Positions 10,436 to 18,686 are shown, counted from the first letter of the stretch. The stretch is DNA of 64,000 bases from AC-32 sp963772975 (GCA_963772975.1 CAVYZH010000004.1:181621-245620); one strand, 5' to 3'. Numbers and translations are program-made. The notes: generated by a model not told the origin, from the sequence alone.

Positions 10436-11773
10436 TCACGTTCTTCCGGCCGCGATCCGAAACAGCGTGAGGAGGCCGGCCCGGGTCAGTACGCCTGCGG
10501 TCGCGGCGGGAGAAACGCCGGCGGCGTGACGCGGCAAGCGGATTCGCAGCGCGCCGGGCAGCGAGACGAACCGCAGCGGTGGTTCGAGCGTGAGCGCCTC
10601 CCCATCGAGGCCGACCGCAACCGTCGAGCCCGAGCGGACCTCGAACTCCCGCTGCGACCACTCCAGCAGGCCGGGAAAGCGTTGCGACTGGCCGATCGTC
10701 TCGAGCGTGACCAGCTGGGCGACGTCGCCCGGACTTCGGATGCGGGCCGCGAAGATGCCTAGCTGGCCGGTGTCGAGGCGGGGGCGTGTGCCGGCGCCGG
10801 CCAGGCGTGTGAGCTGGTAGGGGTTGTTCGAGATGAGCACGAGCGGCGCGTCGGTGTACTGGGTGGCGTCGGGCCCCTCGAACTCGAGATCGATCGGCGG
10901 TGCGTCTGGGCCGAGCAGCTCCGGCAGCATCTGTGCCCAGGTCTCGAGTTTGGCGTCGCGGTAGGCATCCGACTGAACCACCTGCGCGTAGACGCCGAGC
11001 GAGGCGTTGTTGACGAAGACGCGGTCGTTGACACGGGCGAGGTCAATTCGCCGCTCCACCCCGTCGGTGAACGCGTCGAGTGCGCCCACGACATCATTCC
11101 GGTCGAGCCCGAGGTCGAGCGCGAAGTGGTTGCGCGTGCCCGCTGGGATACAGACGTGCGGGAGGTTGTGCTGCATCGCGACGCTCGCGACGAGCGCCTG
11201 CGAGCCGTCACCCCCCGCCATCCCGATCACATCCGCGCCGCCTCTTACGGCCCGCACCGCCAGCTCGAGCAGGTCGTCGCCGGGCTCGAGCACCACCGGC
11301 TCGACACCGCGCCGTCTCGCCTCCTCTGCCAGGTGGAAACGCTTAGCCTTGCCGCCGCCCGACTTGGGGTTGATCAGCAAGACCGCTCGGCTCGGCTGCG
11401 GTGTCTCCGCCACTGGCCCAGCGGTCGCGGCTTGGCGAGCCTCGTAAGCTTGGCGAAGCGCCCGATGGCTCGCACCTCCGAAGGCGGCGAGCGAGACGGC
11501 GAAGGCGATCAGTTCGTCGACCGCACCGAGCCAAGCGAGCGCGACCGCGCCGCCCACCAGCGCGAGGATCGCGACCGCGACTGCGAGCAGCCGCGTGATC
11601 CCCTGCCTCGTCGTCGCGACCCAAAATGCCGCGCCGGCAAGGCCAAGTGCCACCAGCGCAAGAGCGAGCGCGGCGAGGTTCCGGATGAGCAGAACCACGA
11701 GCGTCACGAGCACGCCTGCCGCCGCCGCGAGCGCGATCCACGCCCAGACGCGTCCCGAACTAGATCTCGTCAT
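10436..11773 (-). CDS. Membrane-anchored diacylglycerol/lipid kinase-like protein
   Basis: 445 aa from the ATG at 11773. The first 100 residues are very hydrophobic, with about four membrane segments. They are followed by a DAGK catalytic domain: VLLINPKSGGGKAKR (131-145), GMAGGDGSQ (184-192, the ATP-binding GGDGS) and the P-A-G-T-R-N-H-F motif. Related proteins phosphorylate diacylglycerol, sphingoid bases or prenols; the substrate here is unknown. It is divergent from the PAP2 phosphatase with only 24 bp between starts, an arrangement that pairs a lipid kinase with a lipid-phosphate phosphatase. Possible cargo of the tRNA-Gly-flanked region. Confidence 0.83.
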   Translation of the reverse strand: MTRSSSGRVWAWIALAAAAGVLVTLVVLLIRNLAALALALVALGLAGAAFWVATTRQGITRLLAVAVAILALVGGAVALAWLGAVDELIAFAVSLAAFGGASHRALRQAYEARQAATAGPVAETPQPSRAVLLINPKSGGGKAKRFHLAEEARRRGVEPVVLEPGDDLLELAVRAVRGGADVIGMAGGDGSQALVASVAMQHNLPHVCIPAGTRNHFALDLGLDRNDVVGALDAFTDGVERRIDLARVNDRVFVNNASLGVYAQVVQSDAYRDAKLETWAQMLPELLGPDAPPIDLEFEGPDATQYTDAPLVLISNNPYQLTRLAGAGTRPRLDTGQLGIFAARIRSPGDVAQLVTLETIGQSQRFPGLLEWSQREFEVRSGSTVAVGLDGEALTLEPPLRFVSLPGALRIRLPRHAAGVSPAATAGVLTRAGLLTLFRIAAGRT

Positions 11774-11797
11774 TCCGCGCCACTCTATGCTCGACCG

Positions 11798-12604
11798 ATG
11801 GCTGAAACAGGTCGCAAAGGCCGCGTGCTGACCGGCCTCCTGCCGAAGGGACCGTCGGCTGGGGCTCGGTCGCCGCAGCGCCGCGAGCAGTTCTTCACCC
11901 ACCCTGGACGGGCGCTTTTCGGGGGGGCTGCGTTGCTCGCCCTGGTGGCGCTCTTCGCGGTCTTCGTTCCCGCCGGCCCGCTCAGCCTCGACCGTCGCTG
12001 GTCGGAGCTGATGCAGGACATCCAAACACCCGCCCTCAAGCACCTGGCACTGGTCTTCGATGCCCTTGGCCGAGGTGTCTGGCGCGGACTCACGCTTGCT
12101 GTCGTTGGCCTTGTGCTCCTGGCCCTACGCCGCTGGGCAGCGTTGGTGGCGTTCGCCGTTGCCGAGGCCATCACACCATTGCTCGGCAATCTGATCAAGG
12201 CGCTCGTCGACCGTGCGCGGCCGCCGGGTCACATGCTGACTCCGCACGGCTCGTCCTTCCCCTCCGGCCATGCCGCATACGCGAGCGCGACCGCGGTCGC
12301 CCTCGTCCTGCTCTACACCGAACCCGGACGGAAACGACTGCTCTGGTTCGCCTTAGCCGCCGTGGTGATCTCTGGGATGGCCTGGAGCCGCACCTACCTC
12401 CAGGTGCACTGGCTCTCCGACGTGCTCGCAGGCGCATCCCTCGGCATCGCCGTCACCCTTGGCAGCTTTGGAATCGTCCAACTTGTTCTCAACCGATCAG
12501 CCGGGCGGAGCAGGCGGGCCGACCCTTCCGAGAAGCCCTCTCGACAGCTCTCCGCGTTCCAGCCCTCCGAGCACTCCGGTGAGGGCGAGCAGAATCAGGC
12601 CTAG
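11798..12604 (+). CDS. PAP2-family (undecaprenyl-diphosphatase/phosphatidate phosphatase) membrane protein
   Basis: 268 aa. An N-terminal cytoplasmic basic segment (residues 1-35) is followed by about five membrane helices. The three PAP2 motifs are intact: KALVDRARP, PSGH, and SRTYLQVHWLSD near residue 205-215. It should hydrolyse lipid phosphates at the membrane surface. A TATGCT -10 box (11786-11791) stands 6 nt before the ATG with no Shine-Dalgarno, a leaderless pattern. The last 35 residues are polar, low-complexity and probably disordered. It is divergent from the lipid-kinase gene. Confidence 0.87.
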   Translation: MAETGRKGRVLTGLLPKGPSAGARSPQRREQFFTHPGRALFGGAALLALVALFAVFVPAGPLSLDRRWSELMQDIQTPALKHLALVFDALGRGVWRGLTLAVVGLVLLALRRWAALVAFAVAEAITPLLGNLIKALVDRARPPGHMLTPHGSSFPSGHAAYASATAVALVLLYTEPGRKRLLWFALAAVVISGMAWSRTYLQVHWLSDVLAGASLGIAVTLGSFGIVQLVLNRSAGRSRRADPSEKPSRQLSAFQPSEHSGEGEQNQA

Positions 12605-12667
12605 CGTGAAGGGCGACACGGACCCGCCGGGCAACATCTTCAAGCAGTGACAGCGTCCTGGATCGGC

Positions 12668-13174
12668 TCAGCCGAGCTGCTTGGGAACGACCCAGCCTGT
12701 AAGCACCGCTTCGCCAGGTGACAGATGAGCCCAAGTTGCGCTCGTGAGGGCAAGGCTCGCGAGAGCCGCCGTCGGAAACTTCGCCTCCAATCGCTCGAGC
12801 TTGGCCCCGGCCTTGGCGAGAACGAGGGCGAGATCCTGGAGAGCGGGGTTGTGCCCGATCAGCATGACGGACTCGAGCTCGTCGGGAACGAGTCGCAGGC
12901 GCTCGAGCAGGGTGTCCGCGGAGGCGACGTACAGGTCGTCCTCAAGGTCGATCGCGCTGCCGGCGAGTGAAGGGCGCAAGAACTCGAGCGTCTCTCGCGC
13001 CCGCTCGGCCGTGGAGCAGAGCACAAGCTCCGGCTCGGTCCTATTCTCGAAAAGGTGCTTGGCGATGCGCTTCGAATCTCTCCGGCCTCTCGGCGCAAGC
13101 GGACGCTCTCGGTCGGCGAGGCTTGAATCAGCCCAGCTGGATTTCGCATGGCGGAGAAGGTAGAGCGTGTGCAT
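12668..13174 (-). CDS. SixA-like histidine phosphatase
   Basis: 168 aa. The N-terminal LLRHAKSSW is the SixA form of the RHG phosphohistidine motif. CSTAERARETLEFL gives the second arginine and LIGHNPALQ the catalytic histidine of the branch. SixA enzymes dephosphorylate phosphohistidine domains; in actinobacteria the partner is usually unknown. It converges on the PAP2 gene. Codon usage resembles the chromosome, so the gene is probably functional. Confidence 0.85.
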   Translation of the reverse strand: MHTLYLLRHAKSSWADSSLADRERPLAPRGRRDSKRIAKHLFENRTEPELVLCSTAERARETLEFLRPSLAGSAIDLEDDLYVASADTLLERLRLVPDELESVMLIGHNPALQDLALVLAKAGAKLERLEAKFPTAALASLALTSATWAHLSPGEAVLTGWVVPKQLG

Positions 13175-13454
13175 CGCAGGATTCGGGGCGGTGGCACCGA
13201 CGATCCTAGTCAGGGGCGGGCGTCCTTCGAGCGAGCGGCCGCGTACTCGTGCACCTGGCGCCCCTGGTGTCCGGGTCCGCCGCCATGTTCAGCAGAGCAA
13301 GCAGAGGGCGGCGGACTGATCCACGAGTACCGACAAGCAGCCTGATCGCGTTCTTGGTGCACCTCTGGGTGGCAAACAACTGGGATCGACCGGACGAAGG
13401 CTTCAAGAACGTGCCCGAGCCGACGCTATCCACCCGCTTCGGCGGCAACGGCAC

Positions 13455-13802
13455 GTGGTGTTTTACGGCTTGGCCAAACCGGTGAAGACACCGTTGATCG
13501 GACCTCCACGAGTGCCCAGTACGTGAGCGCGGGAACCTGCTCGTCGCCGAGGCGAGCGCGAAGGAGATCGACCGGCTCAGCCTCGCCGAGGGCGCTCGAG
13601 CTGACCATCCTGATCGCGCGGCAAGGATGCGCGCCGGCATCCGCGGGTCGCCGCACGCTGGCTACTGCGCTACCTCGAGGGGTGCAACGCGGCGACGATC
13701 GATGAGGCCGCGATGGTCGCCTCGTGTCTCGCTGCACTCGTCGGAGATCGTCACCCGGACGCTGCCCTGGCACTTCGCGCCATGGCTGAAAGGAGCGACT
13801 AG
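13455..13802 (+). pseudogene. Frameshifted remnant of a conserved actinobacterial-type protein
   Basis: Three frames must be joined to read a plausible protein: VVFYGLAKPVKTPL and later NLLVAEASAKEIDRLSLAE, then ALELTILIAR in the next frame, then KDARRHPRVAARWLLRYLE continuing to AALALRAMAERSD and a TAG at 13800-13802. The pieces abut in order, each with normal codon usage, so this looks like one gene broken by at least two indels. The C-terminal pattern is familiar from uncharacterised actinobacterial proteins, but I cannot name a function. No complete ORF explains the interval 13175-13814, and upstream of 13455 I see nothing coding with confidence. Confidence 0.55.
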
Positions 13803-13814
13803 CCGGGGCCGCGC

Positions 13815-14186
13815 CTAGCCCACCACGCGCATCTCGTAGCCGCTGATCTTGCCGTCGCGAATCGTCACCTCGATCCGCCGCCGGCGTTCGTGGGCGAACT
13901 CGCCGGTCTGCTTCCAGCGGTACACCTCGCGAACGTTGCACCCGACCCGGCTTTCACCGAGGTCTTCCACCTCGCCCAGCTCCACCTCGGCATCGAGATT
14001 CTCGGGCGGGAAGCCCCAGGTCAGCTCCTTCCGCACCTCGTCGATCCCGTGCAGAGTCCGCATGGGAGTGACCCATTCCACCCCCTGCGCGAGGAGCGGG
14101 TAGACGGGCTCGCGGTCACCGGTCTTCAATGAGGCTCCGGCGGCGCGCAGAAACCGAGTCGCGATCTCGACTTCCTCGGCACCCAT
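13815..14186 (-). CDS. SnoaL/NTF2-like domain protein
   Basis: 123 aa from the ATG at 14186. The helix EIATRFLRAAGASLKTGD followed by VYPLLAQGVEWVTP and the antiparallel strands ending in RDGKISGYEMRVVG give the cone-shaped alpha+beta fold of NTF2-like/SnoaL proteins. No catalytic residues can be assigned. A much longer open frame upstream is not used: it runs antisense through the tRNA remnant. Probably cytoplasmic; function unknown. Confidence 0.65.
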   Translation of the reverse strand: MGAEEVEIATRFLRAAGASLKTGDREPVYPLLAQGVEWVTPMRTLHGIDEVRKELTWGFPPENLDAEVELGEVEDLGESRVGCNVREVYRWKQTGEFAHERRRRIEVTIRDGKISGYEMRVVG

Positions 14187-14238
14187 CGAATCGATCTTAG
14201 AACTCCTCTTCAACCGTTGCGATGCGTGCGCCCTCCGC

Positions 14239-14322
14239 TTAGTCGCTGCCGAACTCTCGCTCAGCGCACGCCGGGCAGTAGAAGACGACCTCGGCCGGCT
14301 CATCGAGATCGTCGCCACCGGG
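14239..14322 (-). pseudogene. Remnant of a small zinc-ribbon protein
   Basis: Read on the minus strand the segment gives GDDLDEPAEVVFYCPACAE followed by REFGSD and a TAA. That is nearly the C-terminal half of the small zinc-ribbon gene at 50478 (GDDLDEPAEVFFYCPECAE). Upstream of GDDL the match fails in all frames, so the N-terminal cysteine pair is lost. It is thus a truncated paralogue. Confidence 0.6.
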
Positions 14323-14484
14323 GAGGAGGACCGTCGACCTCGCAGGGCCGTTCCTAAGCACACGGCGGCGCCCTCTTGAACCGACCTCGGGCGCAGCGAG
14401 GACACAGACGATCGACTTGCGGCGCAGAACTTTCCGCTCTTTCCGAGGATTGCTCGAAGCTTCCCCGTTCGAGTCATTCCCCCC

Positions 14485-14598
14485 ATGGCGACTGAGCTAA
14501 GCGCGGCGCTCGCTGAGTACAGGCCCACGCGCATCATCGGCGCCGGCCTCGTCGTGATCGGCCTGACGCTCTCTACGGTCGCGGACTTCCTCGGCTGA
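14485..14598 (+). CDS. Possible 37-aa single-helix membrane peptide or transporter remnant
   Basis: ATG to TGA, 37 codons. A short amphipathic start (TELSAALAEYRPTR) precedes a hydrophobic helix (IIGAGLVVIGLTLSTV). This is the look of the last helix of a DMT/EamA-type exporter, so it may be the tail of a deleted gene. Codon usage is coding-like, but there is no clear ribosome binding site. The rest of 14323-14745 shows no other gene. Confidence 0.3.
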   Translation: MATELSAALAEYRPTRIIGAGLVVIGLTLSTVADFLG

Positions 14599-14727
14599 AT
14601 CGGCACAAGACTGGTTCTAGTGCACAAACCCCAGGAATCGCCCGCAAACGGAGGCGATCCAGCGCCGACGGGAAGGCCGGATCGAGCGTGCAGATTCGGC
14701 TCAACCATGCGCCTTAGACGCGATGCA

Positions 14728-14777
14728 GACTCGAACTCACGACCCGCTTGCCATGCAGAAGGTCGTGGGTTCGAGTC
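14728..14777. repeat. Inverted repeat built from the tRNA T-arm
   Basis: Bases 14728-14744 are the reverse complement, with one mismatch, of 14761-14777 (GGTCGTGGGTTCGAGTC). The 16 bases between them are the tRNA anticodon-side sequence. A T-arm fragment has therefore been added in inverted orientation next to the 3'-half tRNA copy. Confidence 0.6.
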
Positions 14778-14788
14778 CCTCATCCGCT
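14746..14788 (+). repeat. tRNA-Gly 3'-half direct repeat, copy 2
   Basis: Second copy of 9590-9633, lacking one base after position 14779. It has no 5' half, so it cannot be a working tRNA. A strong intrinsic terminator directly follows, as expected if this is the original tRNA 3' end displaced by an insertion. Confidence 0.7.
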
Positions 14789-14791
14789 CTG

Positions 14792-14816
14792 AAAAGCCCC
14801 GCTAGACGGGGCTTTT
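14792..14816. terminator. Intrinsic terminator (bidirectional)
   Basis: Ten-bp stem AAAAGCCCCG / CGGGGCTTTT with the loop CTAGA and T-runs on both sides. It can end tRNA transcription on the plus strand and the LuxR-regulator operon (stop at 14830) on the minus strand. Confidence 0.85.
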
Positions 14817-14829
14817 TGATCGGCAGCGA

Positions 14830-15474
14830 CTACCGACGCAGGTACGTCAGCACGGCGAGCACGCGGCGATTGTCCTCAGGCGCCTCTTTGATCCCGAGCT
14901 TCTGGAATGCCCCGCGGATGTGCGTCTCGACCGTCTTCGGGCTGAGCCAGAGCGCTCTGCCGATGCCATTGTTCGAGCGGCCCTCGGCCATGAGCCCGAG
15001 GATCTCGCGTTCGCGCGGCGTGAGGTCCGCGACGGGATCGTCTCGTCGTCGTCGCGCGAGCAACTCCTCGACGACGGCCCTGTCGACGACACACTCACCC
15101 GCTGCGACCCGATCCATCGCGTCGAGCAGTTGCTCAATCCGGCCGACGCGTTCCTTCATCAGGTAGCCGACCTTTTCGGGCTTCTCTTCGACGAGTCGCA
15201 GCGCGTACTCGGGCTCGAGGTGTTGAGAGAGGACGAGGACCGCCGTCGTGGGGTAGCGCGAGCGGATATCGCTGGCCGCGCGCAGCCCTTCGTCGGTGTG
15301 CGTCGGCGGCATGCGGATGTCGACGAGGGCGACATCCGGGCCCAGGTCGCGCACGCTCGTCAGCAGTGCCTCGGCGTCTCCGACCTGGTCGACGACCTCG
15401 ACGCCGTGCTCGATCAACAGGCGAGCGACCCCCTCGCGGACGAGCGGTGCATCGTCGGCGATTACGACCCGCAT
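14830..15474 (-). CDS. NarL/LuxR-family response regulator
   Basis: 214 aa. Receiver domain with acidic pocket (ADD, residues 6-8), phospho-acceptor D52 in ALVDIRMPP and conserved K in GYLMKERV. The C-terminal LuxR helix-turn-helix spans about 148-205 (LTPREREILGLMAEG, then SPKTVETHIRGAFQKL). It overlaps the histidine kinase reading frame by 13 nt, so it is translationally coupled and almost certainly its partner. Target genes are unknown. Confidence 0.92.
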   Translation of the reverse strand: MRVVIADDAPLVREGVARLLIEHGVEVVDQVGDAEALLTSVRDLGPDVALVDIRMPPTHTDEGLRAASDIRSRYPTTAVLVLSQHLEPEYALRLVEEKPEKVGYLMKERVGRIEQLLDAMDRVAAGECVVDRAVVEELLARRRRDDPVADLTPREREILGLMAEGRSNNGIGRALWLSPKTVETHIRGAFQKLGIKEAPEDNRRVLAVLTYLRR

Positions 15475-17183
15475 GGGATGGAGGCGCGAACGGTAGTGCC
15501 TCGAGCGGGCTCGCTCTCGAGGGTCAGCGTCGCGTCGAGCGCCTCGAGCCGGTCGCGGAGTCCAGCCAGCCCCGAGCCAGGCGTAACGCGGGCACCGCCG
15601 ATTCCGTCGTCCACCACCGCAACCTGAAGCGCCGCCGTTTCCCGTTCGAGTAGCACCGATGCCTCGGTTGCCGAGGCGTGTTTCGCGACATTCGTCAGCG
15701 CTTCCGAGACGAGGAAGTAGGCGGCGAGCTCGATCGGATCCGACAGACGTCCTCCCACCGTGCCGTGCACCGTCACCGGCAGCGGTGCTCGTCGTGCGAG
15801 CGCCTCCACGGCCGCTTCGAGACCCTCGTCCCTGAGCAGCGCCGGGTGGATTCCCCGTGCCAGCTCGCGGAGCTCGACAAGCGCCCCCTCGAGGTCGTCC
15901 TGTGCGCGCGAGAGGACCTCCGCTGCGGCCGGGTCGGCGCGAGCTGCTTCGAGGCCAAGGGCGACGGAAAGGGTCACGAGGCGCTGCTGCGCTCCATCGT
16001 GGAGGTCGCGTTCGATCCGGCGCCGCTCGGCGTCGGTAGCGGTGACGATCCGGCCGCGCGACGCACGCACCTCTGCGAGCTGAGAGCGCACCTCGGCTGC
16101 CAGCCGCTCGTTCTCGAGCACGAGCCCGGCGGTGGCTCTCACCGACTCCACCAGGGCCGGCTCGTCGAGCAAGGCTGGATCGTGGACGAGCGCGGCGATC
16201 TCCTCGCCGCCTGCGGTCACCGCGGTTACGGCCCGGTCCGGTCCGTCGGGCAATGAGACCGGTCGTCCGGTCGCGTCGACGTAGCGGCCGTCGGCGAGCC
16301 GGTACGCAACCTCGAGCGTCGGATCGCCGAGCGCCTGCGCGAGACGCTCGCGCATGCCGCCAGCCCCCGTCGGCAGTTCGACGACGAGCGCGGACAGCTC
16401 GGGCCTCCGCAGGCGCGACCACATGATCCCCGCGACGATGCCCAACGGCATTGAGACGGCGATCGCTCGGACGATCGTCTCGAGGGCCGAGCTGACCGAG
16501 TCGGTCGCAACCGCCCAACCAAGGCAGAAGACGGCGCTCGACGCAGTGACGGCCGCGGCGACGAGCAATGGTCCCTGCGCGCGTCGTGCCGGCCCACCTA
16601 GGACGCGCAATCGCCGCACCACGAGGACCAGCACGACCAGGCCGACGACGATCCCGGTGATCTCCTGCGTTCGATCGACGGCGTGCGCGACGGTCTCGTT
16701 CGGCGCGAGACCGAGGACGTCACGCGTGTTCGGATCGACGAACGCGCCGACCAGCTGACCGCCGAGCGTCGCTACGTACGCTCCGGAGATCGCGATCTGG
16801 GCAACCCGCGACCACGGACGCCCGTCCGGAAACGCGAGGACAAGGTGAACGAGTAGCGCCGCCCACAGACCCGCGAGAAGGAAGCCGAGCGTCCATAAGG
16901 CATTCGAGCCGGCCCACACGAGATCTGCGCCCAGGACTGCGAAGCTCGCCGTAGCTAGTAGCCATCCTGATCGACGCCAGCGCGGCCGCTCGCGCACCGC
17001 GAGCGCAGCCGCCACCAGTGCCCACGAAAGCGCGAGGTCCGCGGCGACCCGCATCCCGGAGACGTGACCGTTGAGGCCGAGCCGACCGACTGCGAGGCCC
17101 GCAGCGACGACGACCGGTAGGAGAAGTACCGGGTCGCCCCTGACCTTCTGGCTCGGCGATGCTCTGAGAGCTGTAGAGGCCAT
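15462..17183 (-). CDS. NarL-type sensor histidine kinase with membrane sensor
   Basis: 573 aa from the ATG at 17183; a GTG three bases earlier would overlap the preceding stop as GTGA and is equally possible. The N-terminal 250 residues contain about eight membrane helices. A linker follows, then the HisKA_3 dimerisation motif ERRRIERDLHDGAQQRLV near residue 390 and a C-terminal HATPase with N-box (SEALTNVAKHA) and G-box (VVDDGIGGA). It autophosphorylates on the histidine in RDLHDG and signals to the overlapping LuxR regulator. The membrane part shows no known sensor domain. Confidence 0.9.
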   Translation of the reverse strand: MASTALRASPSQKVRGDPVLLLPVVVAAGLAVGRLGLNGHVSGMRVAADLALSWALVAAALAVRERPRWRRSGWLLATASFAVLGADLVWAGSNALWTLGFLLAGLWAALLVHLVLAFPDGRPWSRVAQIAISGAYVATLGGQLVGAFVDPNTRDVLGLAPNETVAHAVDRTQEITGIVVGLVVLVLVVRRLRVLGGPARRAQGPLLVAAAVTASSAVFCLGWAVATDSVSSALETIVRAIAVSMPLGIVAGIMWSRLRRPELSALVVELPTGAGGMRERLAQALGDPTLEVAYRLADGRYVDATGRPVSLPDGPDRAVTAVTAGGEEIAALVHDPALLDEPALVESVRATAGLVLENERLAAEVRSQLAEVRASRGRIVTATDAERRRIERDLHDGAQQRLVTLSVALGLEAARADPAAAEVLSRAQDDLEGALVELRELARGIHPALLRDEGLEAAVEALARRAPLPVTVHGTVGGRLSDPIELAAYFLVSEALTNVAKHASATEASVLLERETAALQVAVVDDGIGGARVTPGSGLAGLRDRLEALDATLTLESEPARGTTVRASIPCGS

Positions 17184-17533
17184 CACTTCAGGAGCGCGGC
17201 GAACGCCGCCGCCGAGAGCTTCGACTTCGAGATGAAGCCGCGCGCGCCGCAGGCCTCGACCCTTCGCCCGTAGTCGTCGGCCTGCCGGGACGAGATGAGG
17301 ACGACCGCGGGCCCGTCCCCGGCTGCGAGCTCGGTCGCGACCGCGAAGCCGTCGCAGTCGGGGAGCTGCACGTCGAGGAGTACCGCGTCCGGCGGATCGG
17401 CTGCGACCGCGTCAAGGGCTTCCGCAGCGTCCGCCGCCTCGCCGGAGACCACGTAGCCGGCACGTTCCAGCAGCTCCCGCGCGACAGCGCGGAACGGCTG
17501 GTGGTCGTCGACGATCAAGACGCGTGTGCCCAC
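17183..17533 (-). CDS. Stand-alone receiver domain (CheY-like) protein
   Basis: 116 aa from the GTG at 17533. It has the acidic pair in LIVDDHQPF, phospho-acceptor D54 in AVLLDVQLPD, S in LISSRQADD and K near the C-terminus (GFISKSKLS), with no output domain. First gene of a three-gene operon with the kinase and the LuxR regulator; its stop overlaps the kinase start. It could act as a phosphate sink or as a second target of the kinase. The long in-frame upstream extension is antisense to the beta-propeller gene and is not used. Confidence 0.85.
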   Translation of the reverse strand: MGTRVLIVDDHQPFRAVARELLERAGYVVSGEAADAAEALDAVAADPPDAVLLDVQLPDCDGFAVATELAAGDGPAVVLISSRQADDYGRRVEACGARGFISKSKLSAAAFAALLK

Positions 17534-17624
17534 AGTCGTGATCGTCGCACACCTTTCCCTAAAACTTCCCAGGGTTTTCCCTGGAATCCGGTGGATTCGG
17601 TGGAATCTCCGGGCGTTGCGGTGG

Positions 17625-18686
17625 ATGATGAACTGCGTGAGCTCTGGTCTGGCGCCTGCCCGCACGTCGGCGTATCGGCGAATCCGCCTGGCGGTCGTCG
17701 CGGCGTCCGTCGTCGCGGCGATCGTGGGCTCCGTCTTGCTCGCAACACATCGCTCCAGCGAGAAGGTGAGTGTCCGGAGAGGCTCGATCCTCGCGCCCGC
17801 GCTGCCGGAAGGCGGCAAAGTGGTCGCTCGGATTCGCGTCGGGCGCGCTGTGCCGCCGATGAGGGCAGGCGGACCGTTGGCCGTCGGTGAGGGCGCTGTC
17901 TGGGCCATGAGCAACTCCCAGGCCACGCTCATGCGGATCGACCCGGCGCGGAACGCAGTCGTCGCGAGAGTCAAGGTCTATCCCCCGGAAACGGTTGCCG
18001 CCGGCGACGGCGCCGTTTGGCTCTCCAATCCGTCCGACGACACCGTCACTCGCATCGACCCCTCAACGAACAAGGTCAACGCGACCATCCATGTCGGCCC
18101 GAGTCCAGAGGGGATCGCCGTCTCGCCCGGAGCCGTGTGGGTCGCGACCGCGGGCGGTCCCAGCGTCTCACGGATCGATCCCGCGACGAATCGAGTCGTG
18201 GCGACCATCCCCGTCGGACCGAAGCGCGCCTGTTGCGCGGAGCACATGAGCGTGATCGCGTCACCCCGCGCCGTCTGGGCGGCCGTCCCGTACGGGAAGA
18301 GGCTCGTACGCATCAATCCGGCAACGAACCGCGTGGTTGCGACCGCGGCGCTCGACTATGAACCGTGCGGATACCTCGCTGCCGACAGGACCGGCGTCTG
18401 GTCGGCCGCCTGCGGCGCCGACGTGGTGGCGCGCATCGACGCTCGCACGAACGAACTCACGGCGCGGGTGACCGAGGTGCAACCAGTGGGACTCGAAGTC
18501 GCGTTCGGCTCCGTCTGGGTTGCCGATTCCGGCTCCGGGAACGTCGATCAAATCGACCCGCGTACGGGTCGGCTCGTCGCGAGGCTGCACGTCAGCGGCC
18601 TGATCGTGCGGCTCGGCGCCGCCTTCGGGTCGATCTGGGTCAATGACGACTTCGGTCGCGTGCTTCGGATCAAGCCGCAGCGCTGA
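17625..18686 (+). CDS. Membrane-anchored YVTN-type beta-propeller protein
   Basis: 353 aa from the paired ATGs at 17625/17628. One membrane helix (LAVVAASVVAAIVGSVLLA, about residues 22-42) is followed by an extracytoplasmic domain built of about seven repeats of the pattern A-V-W-V, then V-x-R-I-D-P-A-T-N-R-V-V-A-T-I-x-V-G. This is the YncE/Vgb-like propeller fold, often involved in binding rather than catalysis. The 5' end is odd: another frame starting at GTG 17621 reads VDDELRELWSG, which resembles the usual N-terminus of such proteins, so a 1-nt indel near 17665 may have altered the start. Confidence 0.75.
   Translation: MMNCVSSGLAPARTSAYRRIRLAVVAASVVAAIVGSVLLATHRSSEKVSVRRGSILAPALPEGGKVVARIRVGRAVPPMRAGGPLAVGEGAVWAMSNSQATLMRIDPARNAVVARVKVYPPETVAAGDGAVWLSNPSDDTVTRIDPSTNKVNATIHVGPSPEGIAVSPGAVWVATAGGPSVSRIDPATNRVVATIPVGPKRACCAEHMSVIASPRAVWAAVPYGKRLVRINPATNRVVATAALDYEPCGYLAADRTGVWSAACGADVVARIDARTNELTARVTEVQPVGLEVAFGSVWVADSGSGNVDQIDPRTGRLVARLHVSGLIVRLGAAFGSIWVNDDFGRVLRIKPQR

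Noticed and set aside
12605..12667. Terminator between the convergent PAP2 and SixA genes
   Set aside because: No stem longer than five base pairs with a T-run was found.
14187..14783. Long N-terminal extension of the SnoaL-like gene starting MRDSNPRPSAWQA
   Set aside because: Another tRNA-antisense artefact running through the tRNA copy; the true start is at 14186.
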